From Verrucomicrobiales bacterium (GTDB taxonomy: Bacteria > Verrucomicrobiota > Verrucomicrobiia > Limisphaerales > Palsa-1400): a DNA stretch of 5,655 nt. Below, in pieces: positions 1 to 5,655 of this stretch (the first letter of the stretch is position 1; each line of letters opens with the position of its first letter). A program made the translations under genes and the position numbers. The notes under the pieces were generated by a model. The model was given only the letters and a program-made list of their open reading frames with translations, made no database searches and was not told the origin of the DNA. The stretch is taken from NCBI GenBank assembly GCA_028293405.1, contig JAQGOW010000096.1:1-5655 (forward strand), written 5' to 3'.

Positions 1-1154
<1,154 letters not shown>

Positions 1155-1257
1155 GTTTCAAAAGTGAACGTCAGAGTGAAAGTGAAAGCGGCAGATGTGG
1201 AGCAACGACCTCGTCACGCCAGCCTACACTTTCCCTATCCCTCGTCAGGGAGCGCAG

Positions 1258-1286
1258 AATCTAGGGGTCTGGCCGGACAGTGTCAA
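1258..1286 (-). promoter_or_regulatory. Sigma70-type promoter facing atpD
   Basis: On the minus strand a perfect -35 box TTGACA (1286-1281) is followed by a 17-base spacer and the -10 box TAGATT (1263-1258; four of six matches to TATAAT). Transcription would begin near 1251, leaving a leader of about 97 bases before the atpD ATG at 1154. Consensus boxes at the optimal spacing, correctly oriented toward a gene with no upstream neighbour on its strand, make this the best promoter in the window. Confidence 0.65.
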
Positions 1287-1362
1287 GGTTCTGTACAGGG
1301 ACTTTTGCACTGGTAAAAGGAAACTGAATGAGGACCTTTAGAAAGGCTGTTGGGCGTGCGGC

Positions 1363-1384
1363 AGGAGCGCGGCATTCATGCCGC
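1363..1384. repeat. Short palindromic repeat, copy 1 (AGGAGCGCGG plus hairpin)
   Basis: The shared motif AGGAGCGCGG (1363-1372) leads into a perfect 7-bp stem, GCGGCAT and ATGCCGC, with a 2-base loop (1369-1384). A second element at 4306-4329 has the same ten leading bases, but its stem differs in the three inner base pairs and both arms have changed together. This suggests a dispersed palindromic family resembling REP/BIME elements. Two copies in one window is limited evidence. Confidence 0.6.
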
Positions 1385-1474
1385 TTCACCGTCGCCGTCG
1401 CAGGAAGTTCCACTAGCCACCGTTTCAGGCCCGTTCCCACTAGCGAAACCAACCGTCACGGTTACCATGCTACA

Positions 1475-1503
1475 GGGAAGCATGAGCTTCCCGGAAACAG
1501 GAG
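1475..1503 (+). promoter_or_regulatory. Leader hairpin and ribosome binding site of the 41-residue membrane protein gene
   Basis: A perfect 7-bp stem, GGGAAGC (1475-1481) and GCTTCCC (1486-1492), encloses the loop ATGA. Six bases later comes AGGAG (1499-1503), five bases before the ATG at 1509. The hairpin leaves the Shine-Dalgarno exposed and hides the alternative in-frame ATG at 1482 in its loop, which favours the start at 1509. It could be a stability or control element; that role is inferred from position only. Confidence 0.5.
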
Positions 1504-1508
1504 ATTAT

Positions 1509-1634
1509 ATGGTCACTCTGGCACTAATTCCGATGTTCGGTGCGGTCGGCTACTCGATAATGTATCTGCTTTTTGGAGGCGGCTTAATCGGGGCGGTCGT
1601 TATCTTCTTCATCGCCCGCGCATTCGGTCGCTGA
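1509..1634 (+). CDS. Small glycine-rich membrane protein, 41 residues, function unknown
   Basis: I do not recognise this protein. It is almost wholly hydrophobic: residues 2-22 (VTLALIPMFGAVGYSIMYLL) form one likely membrane helix, GGG at 23-25 a turn or helix contact, and residues 26-36 a second hydrophobic stretch, ending in the basic tail RAFGR. The glycine spacing (GAVG, GGGLIG) is of the kind seen in tightly packed membrane helices. ATG 1509 was chosen because AGGAG lies five bases upstream. In-frame ATGs at 1482 and 1467 would add 9 or 14 polar residues. It is transcribed away from atpD and toward the amidohydrolase gene. A link to ATP synthase is possible from position alone but nothing in the protein shows it. 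The clean hydrophobic pattern plus the ribosome site make it more likely a real gene than chance. Confidence 0.6.
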   Translation: MVTLALIPMFGAVGYSIMYLLFGGGLIGAVVIFFIARAFGR

Positions 1635-1650
1635 TCGAGTCATGCCTTCA

Positions 1651-1670
1651 CCCCGTTCACCCCTACGGGG
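1651..1670. terminator. Possible hairpin between convergent genes
   Basis: CCCCGT (1651-1656) can pair with ACGGGG (1665-1670) around an 8-base loop; an overlapping CCCC/GGGG pairing with a 3-base loop is also possible. It sits between the stop codons of the small membrane protein (1634) and the amidohydrolase (1677), where a two-way terminator would be expected. Neither strand has a T-run after the stem, so this is weak evidence for intrinsic termination. Confidence 0.25.
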
Positions 1671-1676
1671 GGTTGT

Positions 1677-3386
1677 CTACTGCTGATATACAATCTTGCC
1701 ATCCAGGATGGTCATCACAACTTTCGCAGTTGGAATATCATTCGGATCAATCTCAAAAATATTTTTGTCGAGCATCACCAGGTCAGCGTATTTGCCAAAT
1801 GAGACAGTGCCTTTGACCGTATCTTGAAACTCCGCAAAAGCAGACCCGAGCGTGTAAGCCCGCACCGCTTCTTCCACTGAAATCTTCTGTTCCGGCACCC
1901 AACCATTCGGGTGTTTGTCATCCAGCGTCCGACGCGTCACCGCCGCGTAAATCGTCAGCATCGGGTCAAGCGGTGCCACCGTCCAATCCGTGCCGAACGC
2001 GAGAATAGCCTCGGAATCGAGCAACGAACGAAACGCATAAGTGCCCTTACTGCGTTCCGTGCCGATACGGCCATCGCACCAACGTCCGTCGTCGATGGCG
2101 TGATACGGTTGCATGGAAGCAACGACGTGTTGTGTCCCAAAACGTTTGATGTCGCTCGGGCGCAAATGTTGCGCGTGCTCAATGCGGAACCGGCGATCAT
2201 GCGTCCCGTTTTTCTCAACGACCTTTTTATAGATATCGAGGATTTCGCAATTCGCGCGGTCGCCGATAGCGTGAATCATGATTTGCAAACCAGCGGAATC
2301 AGCGCCAATCGCGCGTTGAAGCATGATGCCTTCAGGAAACATCTGGTCGCCGAGCAATCCCGTGTTCTTCGGGTCGTCGCTAAACGGCTCGAACATGTAG
2401 GCGGTCGAGGAACCGAGGCTGCCGTCCGCAAAACCTTTGAGGCCGCCCATACGAACCATCGGCGTGCCGAAATTGGCGCGGATATTCTTTTTGGCGAGCG
2501 CTTCCCAATTGCGAATCGGATTCATCCCATAGATGCGCGTCTTGAGTTCGCCACGATCCGCTAGCGCCTGGTAAAGCCCAATGTCGTCATTGGCCGACAT
2601 ATCTTGCACGCTCGTGACGCCAAGTTTCACCGCATATTCAGTAGCAGCTTTAGCAGCCGCGAGGCGATCGGCAAAATCCGGTTGTGGCATGGCTTTCCAA
2701 ATCGGATCCATGCTCGCATCTTTCAAAATACCAGTCGGCTCGCCTTTTTCATCGCGCACGACGAAACCGCCATGGACGTTGGTCGTGTCTTTAGTAATGC
2801 CGGCGAGCTTGAGCGCGAGACTATTGCCAAGACCCATGTGACCATCGGTGCGGCTGACGAACACCGGATTGTTTGGCGTCACAGCATCGATCATCTGTTT
2901 CGTCGGCAACGGTGTGCCGGGCCATTTTTGGTGGTCCCATTCACCGCCGGTAATCCATTTTCCGGGCGCGAGTGTCTTGGCGTATTCACCGATACGCCGC
3001 GCAAATTCTTCAGGCGTCGCCGCGTCGCGCAGTTTGATGTTCGAAATTCCAAACCCGCCGTCGAGAAAATGCACGTGCGAATCGTTGAACCCCGGCAACA
3101 CCAGTTTGCCTTTGGCGTCAATGCGCTTGGTCTTGGGACCGGCCCGGCGCTGGACTTTTCCGAGATCGCCGACTGAAATAATTTTGCCGCCTTCGATCGC
3201 AACCGCCGTGGCGCGTGGCAAATTCTTAGCCATCGTCCGAACGTCGGCGTTGAAGATCAAAATATCAGCGCCGTCAGGAGCATCAGCTTTTTCTGCTTTG
3301 GGATCAGCCGCGAAACTCATGATGCCCGTCATCATCCACAAACCCGCGCCAAAAACAATGCCTCGAAAAAATCCAGTTAGTTTCAT
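1677..3386 (-). CDS. Exported amidohydrolase, YtcJ-like (amidohydrolase family 3)
   Basis: This is a 569-residue metal-dependent hydrolase of the amidohydrolase superfamily, in the branch containing YtcJ and N-substituted formamide deformylase NfdA; these cleave C-N bonds in amides and related compounds. Residues 1-27 form a signal peptide (basic MKLTGFFRG, hydrophobic core, likely cleavage near SFAA-DP), so it probably acts in the periplasm or outside the cell. The N-terminal beta-sandwich part (about 41-95) leads to LPGFNDSHVHF with metal ligands His104 and His106. Further candidate metal-site or active-site residues lie in HAIGDRA (His372), RIEHAQ (His404) and FGTDW (Asp467). The GLKGFADGS segment (Lys317) is also typical of this branch. 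The C-terminal KYADLVMLD and VVMTILDGKIVY are the usual closing beta strands. Length is normal and no key motif is missing. ATG 3386 is supported by the signal peptide but lacks a clear Shine-Dalgarno. It is divergent from the ThuA gene. The substrate cannot be predicted. Confidence 0.93.
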   Translation of the reverse strand: MKLTGFFRGIVFGAGLWMMTGIMSFAADPKAEKADAPDGADILIFNADVRTMAKNLPRATAVAIEGGKIISVGDLGKVQRRAGPKTKRIDAKGKLVLPGFNDSHVHFLDGGFGISNIKLRDAATPEEFARRIGEYAKTLAPGKWITGGEWDHQKWPGTPLPTKQMIDAVTPNNPVFVSRTDGHMGLGNSLALKLAGITKDTTNVHGGFVVRDEKGEPTGILKDASMDPIWKAMPQPDFADRLAAAKAATEYAVKLGVTSVQDMSANDDIGLYQALADRGELKTRIYGMNPIRNWEALAKKNIRANFGTPMVRMGGLKGFADGSLGSSTAYMFEPFSDDPKNTGLLGDQMFPEGIMLQRAIGADSAGLQIMIHAIGDRANCEILDIYKKVVEKNGTHDRRFRIEHAQHLRPSDIKRFGTQHVVASMQPYHAIDDGRWCDGRIGTERSKGTYAFRSLLDSEAILAFGTDWTVAPLDPMLTIYAAVTRRTLDDKHPNGWVPEQKISVEEAVRAYTLGSAFAEFQDTVKGTVSFGKYADLVMLDKNIFEIDPNDIPTAKVVMTILDGKIVYQQ

Positions 3387-3547
3387 ATGCGAGCAGCCAC
3401 GTTACGCCGAAAACGTCAGTGATGTCACGCTGCCATTGGCGGCAGTGTTCAAAGTTTAGCGTTCAGTTTCCATTCGCCGAAAAACCTGACCCCAACGCAA
3501 GTGTGAATACTGTTTACTGATTACTTGTCACTTTGTATTGCTTGCAT
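3387..3547. other. Intergenic region between divergent amidohydrolase and ThuA genes
   Basis: These 161 bases must carry the promoters of both divergent genes, but I see no pair of boxes close to consensus at correct spacing on either strand. Small symmetries exist: GTGA-N2-TCAC at 3419-3428, and CTGCC with GGCAG around a 6-base loop near 3431-3446. They are too short to call as operators. Neither gene has a recognisable Shine-Dalgarno here. Confidence 0.4.
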
Positions 3548-4297
3548 ATGAAATCTTTGCGTCCCCTGCTCTATTTGATGATGGTTTGCTTCGGCCTCAC
3601 GAGTCTCGCCGCACACCCCATCCGCGCGCTCTTCCTCACCGGCGGCGGTTATCACGACTACAAAAAACTCGCGCCCTACTTGACCAACAGCTTCGGCGAA
3701 CGCGTCAATGTGCAGTTCGACACCATTTGGGACATGGAAACATTGCGCAACACGAATTTCGCCAAGCCTTACGCCGTGTTGGTATTCGACGTCTGTTTCG
3801 ATGAAGTCGAACCAGCCTTGATCGATAGCGCGCTCAACGCCATCCACAGTGGCAAACCAGCCGTCATGATCCATTGCGCCGTGCACGCCTTCCGCCGCGA
3901 CCCGAACATCAAAGAATGGGAAAACGGCGTCGGCATGCGCTCGAAGGTGCATGATAAATATGGCCCGTTCACGACCGTGAAGGTCGACAAGCGTAGTCCA
4001 ATTTTGTCCGGCTTCCCCGACAACTGGCAGACGCCCGGTGACGAGTTGTATCAAACCATCGAGTTTCCAAAAACCTCGCAAGCGTTGTTGCGCGCACGCA
4101 GTCCGCGCGATGGTCGCGAGCATATTGTTTGCTGGACGCACACCTACGGCAAAGGCCGCGTCTTTGCGACCACTCTCGGGCACGACATGAAGACTGTCGA
4201 AGACCCGAATTACCTCGGCTTGATTTCGCGCGGCTTGCTCTGGTCCATCGACAAGTTGGACAAGAGCGGCAAAGCAGAAAAAGGTTACGGTAAATAA
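3548..4297 (+). CDS. Exported ThuA-domain protein (trehalose-utilization ThuA-like fold)
   Basis: This is a 249-residue protein of the ThuA-like family, which has a class I glutamine amidotransferase-like fold. The founding ThuA of rhizobia is needed, together with the dehydrogenase ThuB, for using trehalose and related disaccharides through keto-sugars. Residues 1-22 look like a signal peptide (KSLR, hydrophobic stretch, SLAA), so the mature protein probably lies outside the cytoplasm. The domain begins at IRALFLTGGGYHDYKK (25-40). Also visible are YAVLVFD (75-81), GKPAVMIHCAVHAFR (102-116, with family-typical His residues), and WTHTYGKGRVFATTLGHD (196-213), the strongest signature. The last 14 or so residues are a charged tail. 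ATG 3548 was preferred over TTG 3533 because it begins a normal signal peptide; no clear Shine-Dalgarno is present for either. The dehydrogenase gene follows after 42 bases. The enzymatic activity of most members is unknown, so the substrate is not assigned. Confidence 0.9.
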   Translation: MKSLRPLLYLMMVCFGLTSLAAHPIRALFLTGGGYHDYKKLAPYLTNSFGERVNVQFDTIWDMETLRNTNFAKPYAVLVFDVCFDEVEPALIDSALNAIHSGKPAVMIHCAVHAFRRDPNIKEWENGVGMRSKVHDKYGPFTTVKVDKRSPILSGFPDNWQTPGDELYQTIEFPKTSQALLRARSPRDGREHIVCWTHTYGKGRVFATTLGHDMKTVEDPNYLGLISRGLLWSIDKLDKSGKAEKGYGK

Positions 4298-4303
4298 GGG
4301 AGC

Positions 4304-4339
4304 GGAGGAGCGCGGACGGTCACGTCCGCAGCGTGCTAA
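4304..4339 (+). repeat. Short palindromic repeat, copy 2, between a Shine-Dalgarno and the dehydrogenase start
   Basis: GGAGGAG (4304-4310) is a strong Shine-Dalgarno but lies 29 bases before the ATG at 4340, too far to work linearly. Between them is a 7-bp stem, GCGGACG (4312-4318) and CGTCCGC (4323-4329), with a 4-base loop. If it folds in the mRNA, the Shine-Dalgarno comes within about 11 bases of the ATG. AGGAGCGCGG at 4306-4315 is identical to 1363-1372 of copy 1, while the inner stem pairs differ in a compensated way. The element fills nearly the whole gap after the ThuA stop codon. Confidence 0.6.
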
Positions 4340-5368
4340 ATGAAAGCAGCTCAACTAATCAAACACGGCGCACCCGGCGTGATGGAAGTCCGCGAGGTGC
4401 CGAACCCAACACCCGGTCCTGACGACGTGGTCGTTCGCGTGCGCGCGTGTGGTTTGAATCGGTTGGACCTCTGGACCGAACAAGGCGAACTGCCGGTGCC
4501 GATCACCCTGCCCCGCACGTTGGGCGGCGAAATGTCGGGCGAGATTCTAAAGATGGGCGAAAACGTCCGTAACTGGCACGTCGGCGAACGTGTCGCCGTG
4601 CAATCGAATATCTTTTGCGGCAAATGCGAATTCTGTTTGCAAGGTGAAGAATCGATTTGCTTGAACGGCAAACTCCTCGGCGTGCAACTCGACGGCGGCT
4701 TCGCCGAGCAAGTTCTCGTGCCAACCGCCGCGCTGGTGCATTTGCCGGACGCCGTCGATTTCAAAACCTCCGCCGGCCTGACCCTTGCCGGCAGCACCGC
4801 GATGCACATGCTCACCAAACGCACGCAAGTTTGCGTCGGCGATTGGGTCTTGGTTATTGCCGGCGCGAGCGGCGTCGGTTCCGCGGCCATTCAGATCGCA
4901 AAACACCTGGGCGCATACGTCATCGCTACCGGTTCGACAGAAGCGAAACGCGAGTTTTCAAAACAACTCGGCGCCGATTACGCCATTGATATCACCGCAA
5001 CCGATTGGCCCGCTGAAGTTCGCAAAATCACCAGCAAACGCGGTGTCGATGTCGTAGTCGAACACGTGGGCGGCGACGTCTTGCTTGGATGTTTCAACTG
5101 CCTCGCCCGAGGTGGCACAATTGTCACGTGCGGCGCGACTGCCGGTCGGGAAGTCTGCCTCAAACTCTGGTCCTTCTTCGTGAAGGAACAAAAACTCGTC
5201 GGCAGCTACGGCCGCAACCGCGCCGACATCAAGGCGACTTTGGACTTGGCCGCAAAAGGCGTCATCAAAGCCGCCATCCACCAGACCTACCCCCTCGATC
5301 AAACCGTCCAGGCTTTCGCCGATTTACGCGACCGCCGCGTGCAGGGAAAAGCCGTCATCCTTCCGTAA
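4340..5368 (+). CDS. Zinc-type medium-chain dehydrogenase/reductase (alcohol dehydrogenase-like)
   Basis: This is a 342-residue cytoplasmic oxidoreductase of the medium-chain dehydrogenase/reductase superfamily, expected to interconvert an alcohol and a carbonyl, or reduce an enone or quinone, using NAD(P)H. The GroES-like N-terminal domain spans about 1-130, with a complete structural zinc site at Cys93, Cys96, Cys99 and Cys107. The Rossmann domain carries AGASGVGSAAIQIAK (174-188). Lys203 and Arg204 after the second strand hint at NADP(H), an inference only. In the catalytic zinc region Cys37 is present (RACGLNRLDLW) but the usual GHE is GGE at 62-64, so the histidine ligand is lost, as in the zinc-binding-dehydrogenase/quinone oxidoreductase-like branches. 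It may therefore bind no catalytic zinc. The typical N-terminus MKAAQLIKHGAP supports ATG 4340. It is probably co-transcribed with the ThuA gene, from which it is separated by the palindromic repeat. The substrate is not predictable. Confidence 0.92.
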   Translation: MKAAQLIKHGAPGVMEVREVPNPTPGPDDVVVRVRACGLNRLDLWTEQGELPVPITLPRTLGGEMSGEILKMGENVRNWHVGERVAVQSNIFCGKCEFCLQGEESICLNGKLLGVQLDGGFAEQVLVPTAALVHLPDAVDFKTSAGLTLAGSTAMHMLTKRTQVCVGDWVLVIAGASGVGSAAIQIAKHLGAYVIATGSTEAKREFSKQLGADYAIDITATDWPAEVRKITSKRGVDVVVEHVGGDVLLGCFNCLARGGTIVTCGATAGREVCLKLWSFFVKEQKLVGSYGRNRADIKATLDLAAKGVIKAAIHQTYPLDQTVQAFADLRDRRVQGKAVILP

Positions 5369-5421
5369 GCTCCTTCACCGCAGGGGCATCAGTAGCGGCC
5401 CACCCCGTTAAAAGAGTTTTT

Positions 5422-5446
5422 CACTTGGACAGCCTTTGTCCAAGTG
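5422..5446. promoter_or_regulatory. Perfect 10-bp inverted repeat, likely operator
   Basis: CACTTGGACA (5422-5431) and TGTCCAAGTG (5437-5446) are perfect inverted copies around the 5-base spacer GCCTT. No T-run follows the stem on either strand (the T-run precedes it on the plus strand), so it is not a normal intrinsic terminator. The size and symmetry suit a dimeric DNA-binding regulator. Its centre lies about 59 bases before the transcription start predicted from the adjacent promoter candidate, a usual activator position. The regulator is unknown. Confidence 0.55.
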
Positions 5447-5457
5447 ACGCTGCTACA

Positions 5458-5486
5458 TTGTATCCAGAAAAAGTGAAAAATATATC
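5458..5486 (+). promoter_or_regulatory. Candidate sigma70 promoter of the last gene
   Basis: TTGTAT (5458-5463), a 17-base A-rich spacer and TATATC (5481-5486) form a plausible but imperfect promoter: three of six and four of six consensus matches. Transcription would begin near 5493, giving a leader of about 92 bases. An alternative is the extended -10 TGCTACATT (5451-5459), which would place the inverted repeat over the -35 region and make it more like a repressor site. Confidence 0.35.
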
Positions 5487-5539
5487 AGGCAACCCGTTGA
5501 ATGAAATTCGACCAATCCAATCCGGTCGCGGGAAGCTCC

Positions 5540-5569
5540 AGATACCCCTAGATACACCAAAATACACCT
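5540..5569 (+). repeat. Three tandem 10-bp repeats upstream of the last gene
   Basis: AGATACCCCT (5540-5549), AGATACACCA (5550-5559) and AAATACACCT (5560-5569) share the core ATAC(A/C)CC at an exact 10-base period, about one helical turn. Such arrays occur as binding sites for regulators that stack on one DNA face. They lie 15-45 bases before the start codon at 5585, so could equally act in the mRNA leader. With only three short units, chance is possible. Confidence 0.5.
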
Positions 5570-5584
5570 TCAACGAAAATCTCC

Positions 5585-5655
5585 ATGCAAACCACCGACA
5601 CCACTAACCCGTCCGTCGACGTTGTCACCTCCACGCCGGTTCTCCCCAATCAAAC
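5585..5655 (+). CDS. N-terminus of an unidentified protein, cut by the window edge
   Basis: An open frame from ATG 5585 gives MQTTDTTNPSVDVVTSTPVL and three more residues, and continues past the right edge. The visible part is rich in Thr, Ser, Val and Pro, without a signal peptide or a recognisable domain, and looks like a disordered N-terminal tail. No Shine-Dalgarno is seen, as for several other genes here. The elaborate control region directly upstream is the main support for a real gene starting here. No function can be given from 23 residues. Confidence 0.45.
   Translation, partial: MQTTDTTNPSVDVVTSTPVLPNQ

Larger units (their letters stand above)
1155..1508. other. Non-coding divergent region between atpD and the small membrane protein gene
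   Basis: No convincing protein gene lies in these 354 bases. They hold the atpD promoter on the minus strand, a palindromic repeat at 1363-1384 and a leader hairpin at 1475-1492. A frame in phase with the small gene downstream is open from a TTG at 1350, but it runs through the palindrome and encodes low-complexity Pro/Ser-rich residues, so it is probably untranslated. The plus strand has only a weak promoter candidate: an extended -10-like TGGTAAAAG near 1311-1319, with no good -35 box. Confidence 0.6.
5369..5584. other. Control region before the last gene
   Basis: These 216 bases contain no convincing gene. In order they hold a T-rich patch (5417-5421), a perfect 10-bp inverted repeat (5422-5446), a candidate promoter (5458-5486), an A-rich tract within it, and three 10-bp direct repeats (5540-5569) ending 15 bases before the probable start codon. 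The stretch is richer in A/T than the genes on its left. I see no clear intrinsic terminator for the dehydrogenase gene. Confidence 0.5.

Noticed and set aside
1350..1508. TTG-initiated N-terminal extension of the small membrane protein
   Set aside because: It runs through a palindromic repeat, has low-complexity Pro/Ser content and no ribosome site, while ATG 1509 has AGGAG at ideal spacing.
1911..2564. Plus-strand open frame of 217 residues
   Set aside because: It is antisense to the amidohydrolase, over the part encoding the conserved His and Asp motifs.
3419..3428. GTGA-N2-TCAC palindrome as a CRP/FNR-type site
   Set aside because: The spacer is two bases instead of six, and symmetry this short is expected by chance.
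3521..4354. Minus-strand open frame of 277 residues
   Set aside because: It is antisense to the ThuA gene, which has a signal peptide and family motifs; the antisense protein shows no recognisable domain.
5422..5446. LexA (SOS) box or intrinsic terminator reading of the inverted repeat
   Set aside because: The half-sites and spacing do not fit the LexA motifs I know, including the TGTTC-N4-GAACA form I recall for Verrucomicrobia, and no T-run follows the stem on either strand.
5501..5551. Small upstream open frame of 16 codons (ATG 5501 to TAG 5549) in the leader of the last gene
   Set aside because: It has no Shine-Dalgarno and no features beyond chance, and its end overlaps the direct repeats; too weak to list as a gene.

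Overview
The window looks like a chromosomal fragment of a free-living bacterium with moderately high GC. I infer a member of the Verrucomicrobia/PVC group, perhaps near Pedosphaera/Limisphaerales. The grounds are the style of the ATP synthase beta subunit (including a charged insertion also typical of some non-proteobacterial lineages), exported ThuA-like and amidohydrolase proteins of kinds common in that group, and mostly weak Shine-Dalgarno signals. This placement is not proven by the sequence alone. I see no phage genes, insertion sequence, rRNA, tRNA or CRISPR array.

Layout. (1) Positions 1-1154, minus strand: most of atpD, the catalytic beta subunit of F1F0 ATP synthase, running off the left edge. 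Its frame is interrupted by one in-frame TAA exactly where a conserved Glu codon (GAA) is expected, just after the P-loop. Everything on both sides is well conserved. (2) Positions 1155-1508: no protein gene. It holds a strong sigma70-type promoter facing atpD, a short palindromic repeat and a leader hairpin. (3) Positions 1509-1634, plus strand: a 41-residue glycine-rich hydrophobic protein with a good ribosome binding site. (4) Positions 1677-3386, minus strand: an exported YtcJ-type amidohydrolase. (5) Positions 3548-4297, plus strand: an exported ThuA-domain protein, divergent from the amidohydrolase. (6) Positions 4340-5368, plus strand: a medium-chain zinc-type dehydrogenase, 42 bases after the ThuA gene. 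The gap is filled by a second copy of the palindromic repeat, which lies between a strong Shine-Dalgarno sequence and the start codon. (7) Positions 5369-5584: a control region with a perfect 10-bp inverted repeat, a possible promoter and three 10-bp direct repeats. (8) Position 5585 to the right edge: the start of an unidentified gene.

How the genes relate. The ThuA protein and the dehydrogenase are probably co-transcribed and may act in carbohydrate or related carbonyl/alcohol metabolism, but the substrates cannot be read from the sequence. The amidohydrolase is probably a scavenging enzyme outside the cytoplasm. atpD has its own promoter and no atpG directly upstream, so the ATP synthase genes are probably split, as in cyanobacteria and Chlorobi.

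I did not find a clear new defence or mobile system. The points most worth checking are the isolated atpD nonsense codon, the two-copy palindrome with compensatory stem changes, the structured leader of the 41-residue membrane protein, and the layered control region before the last gene.
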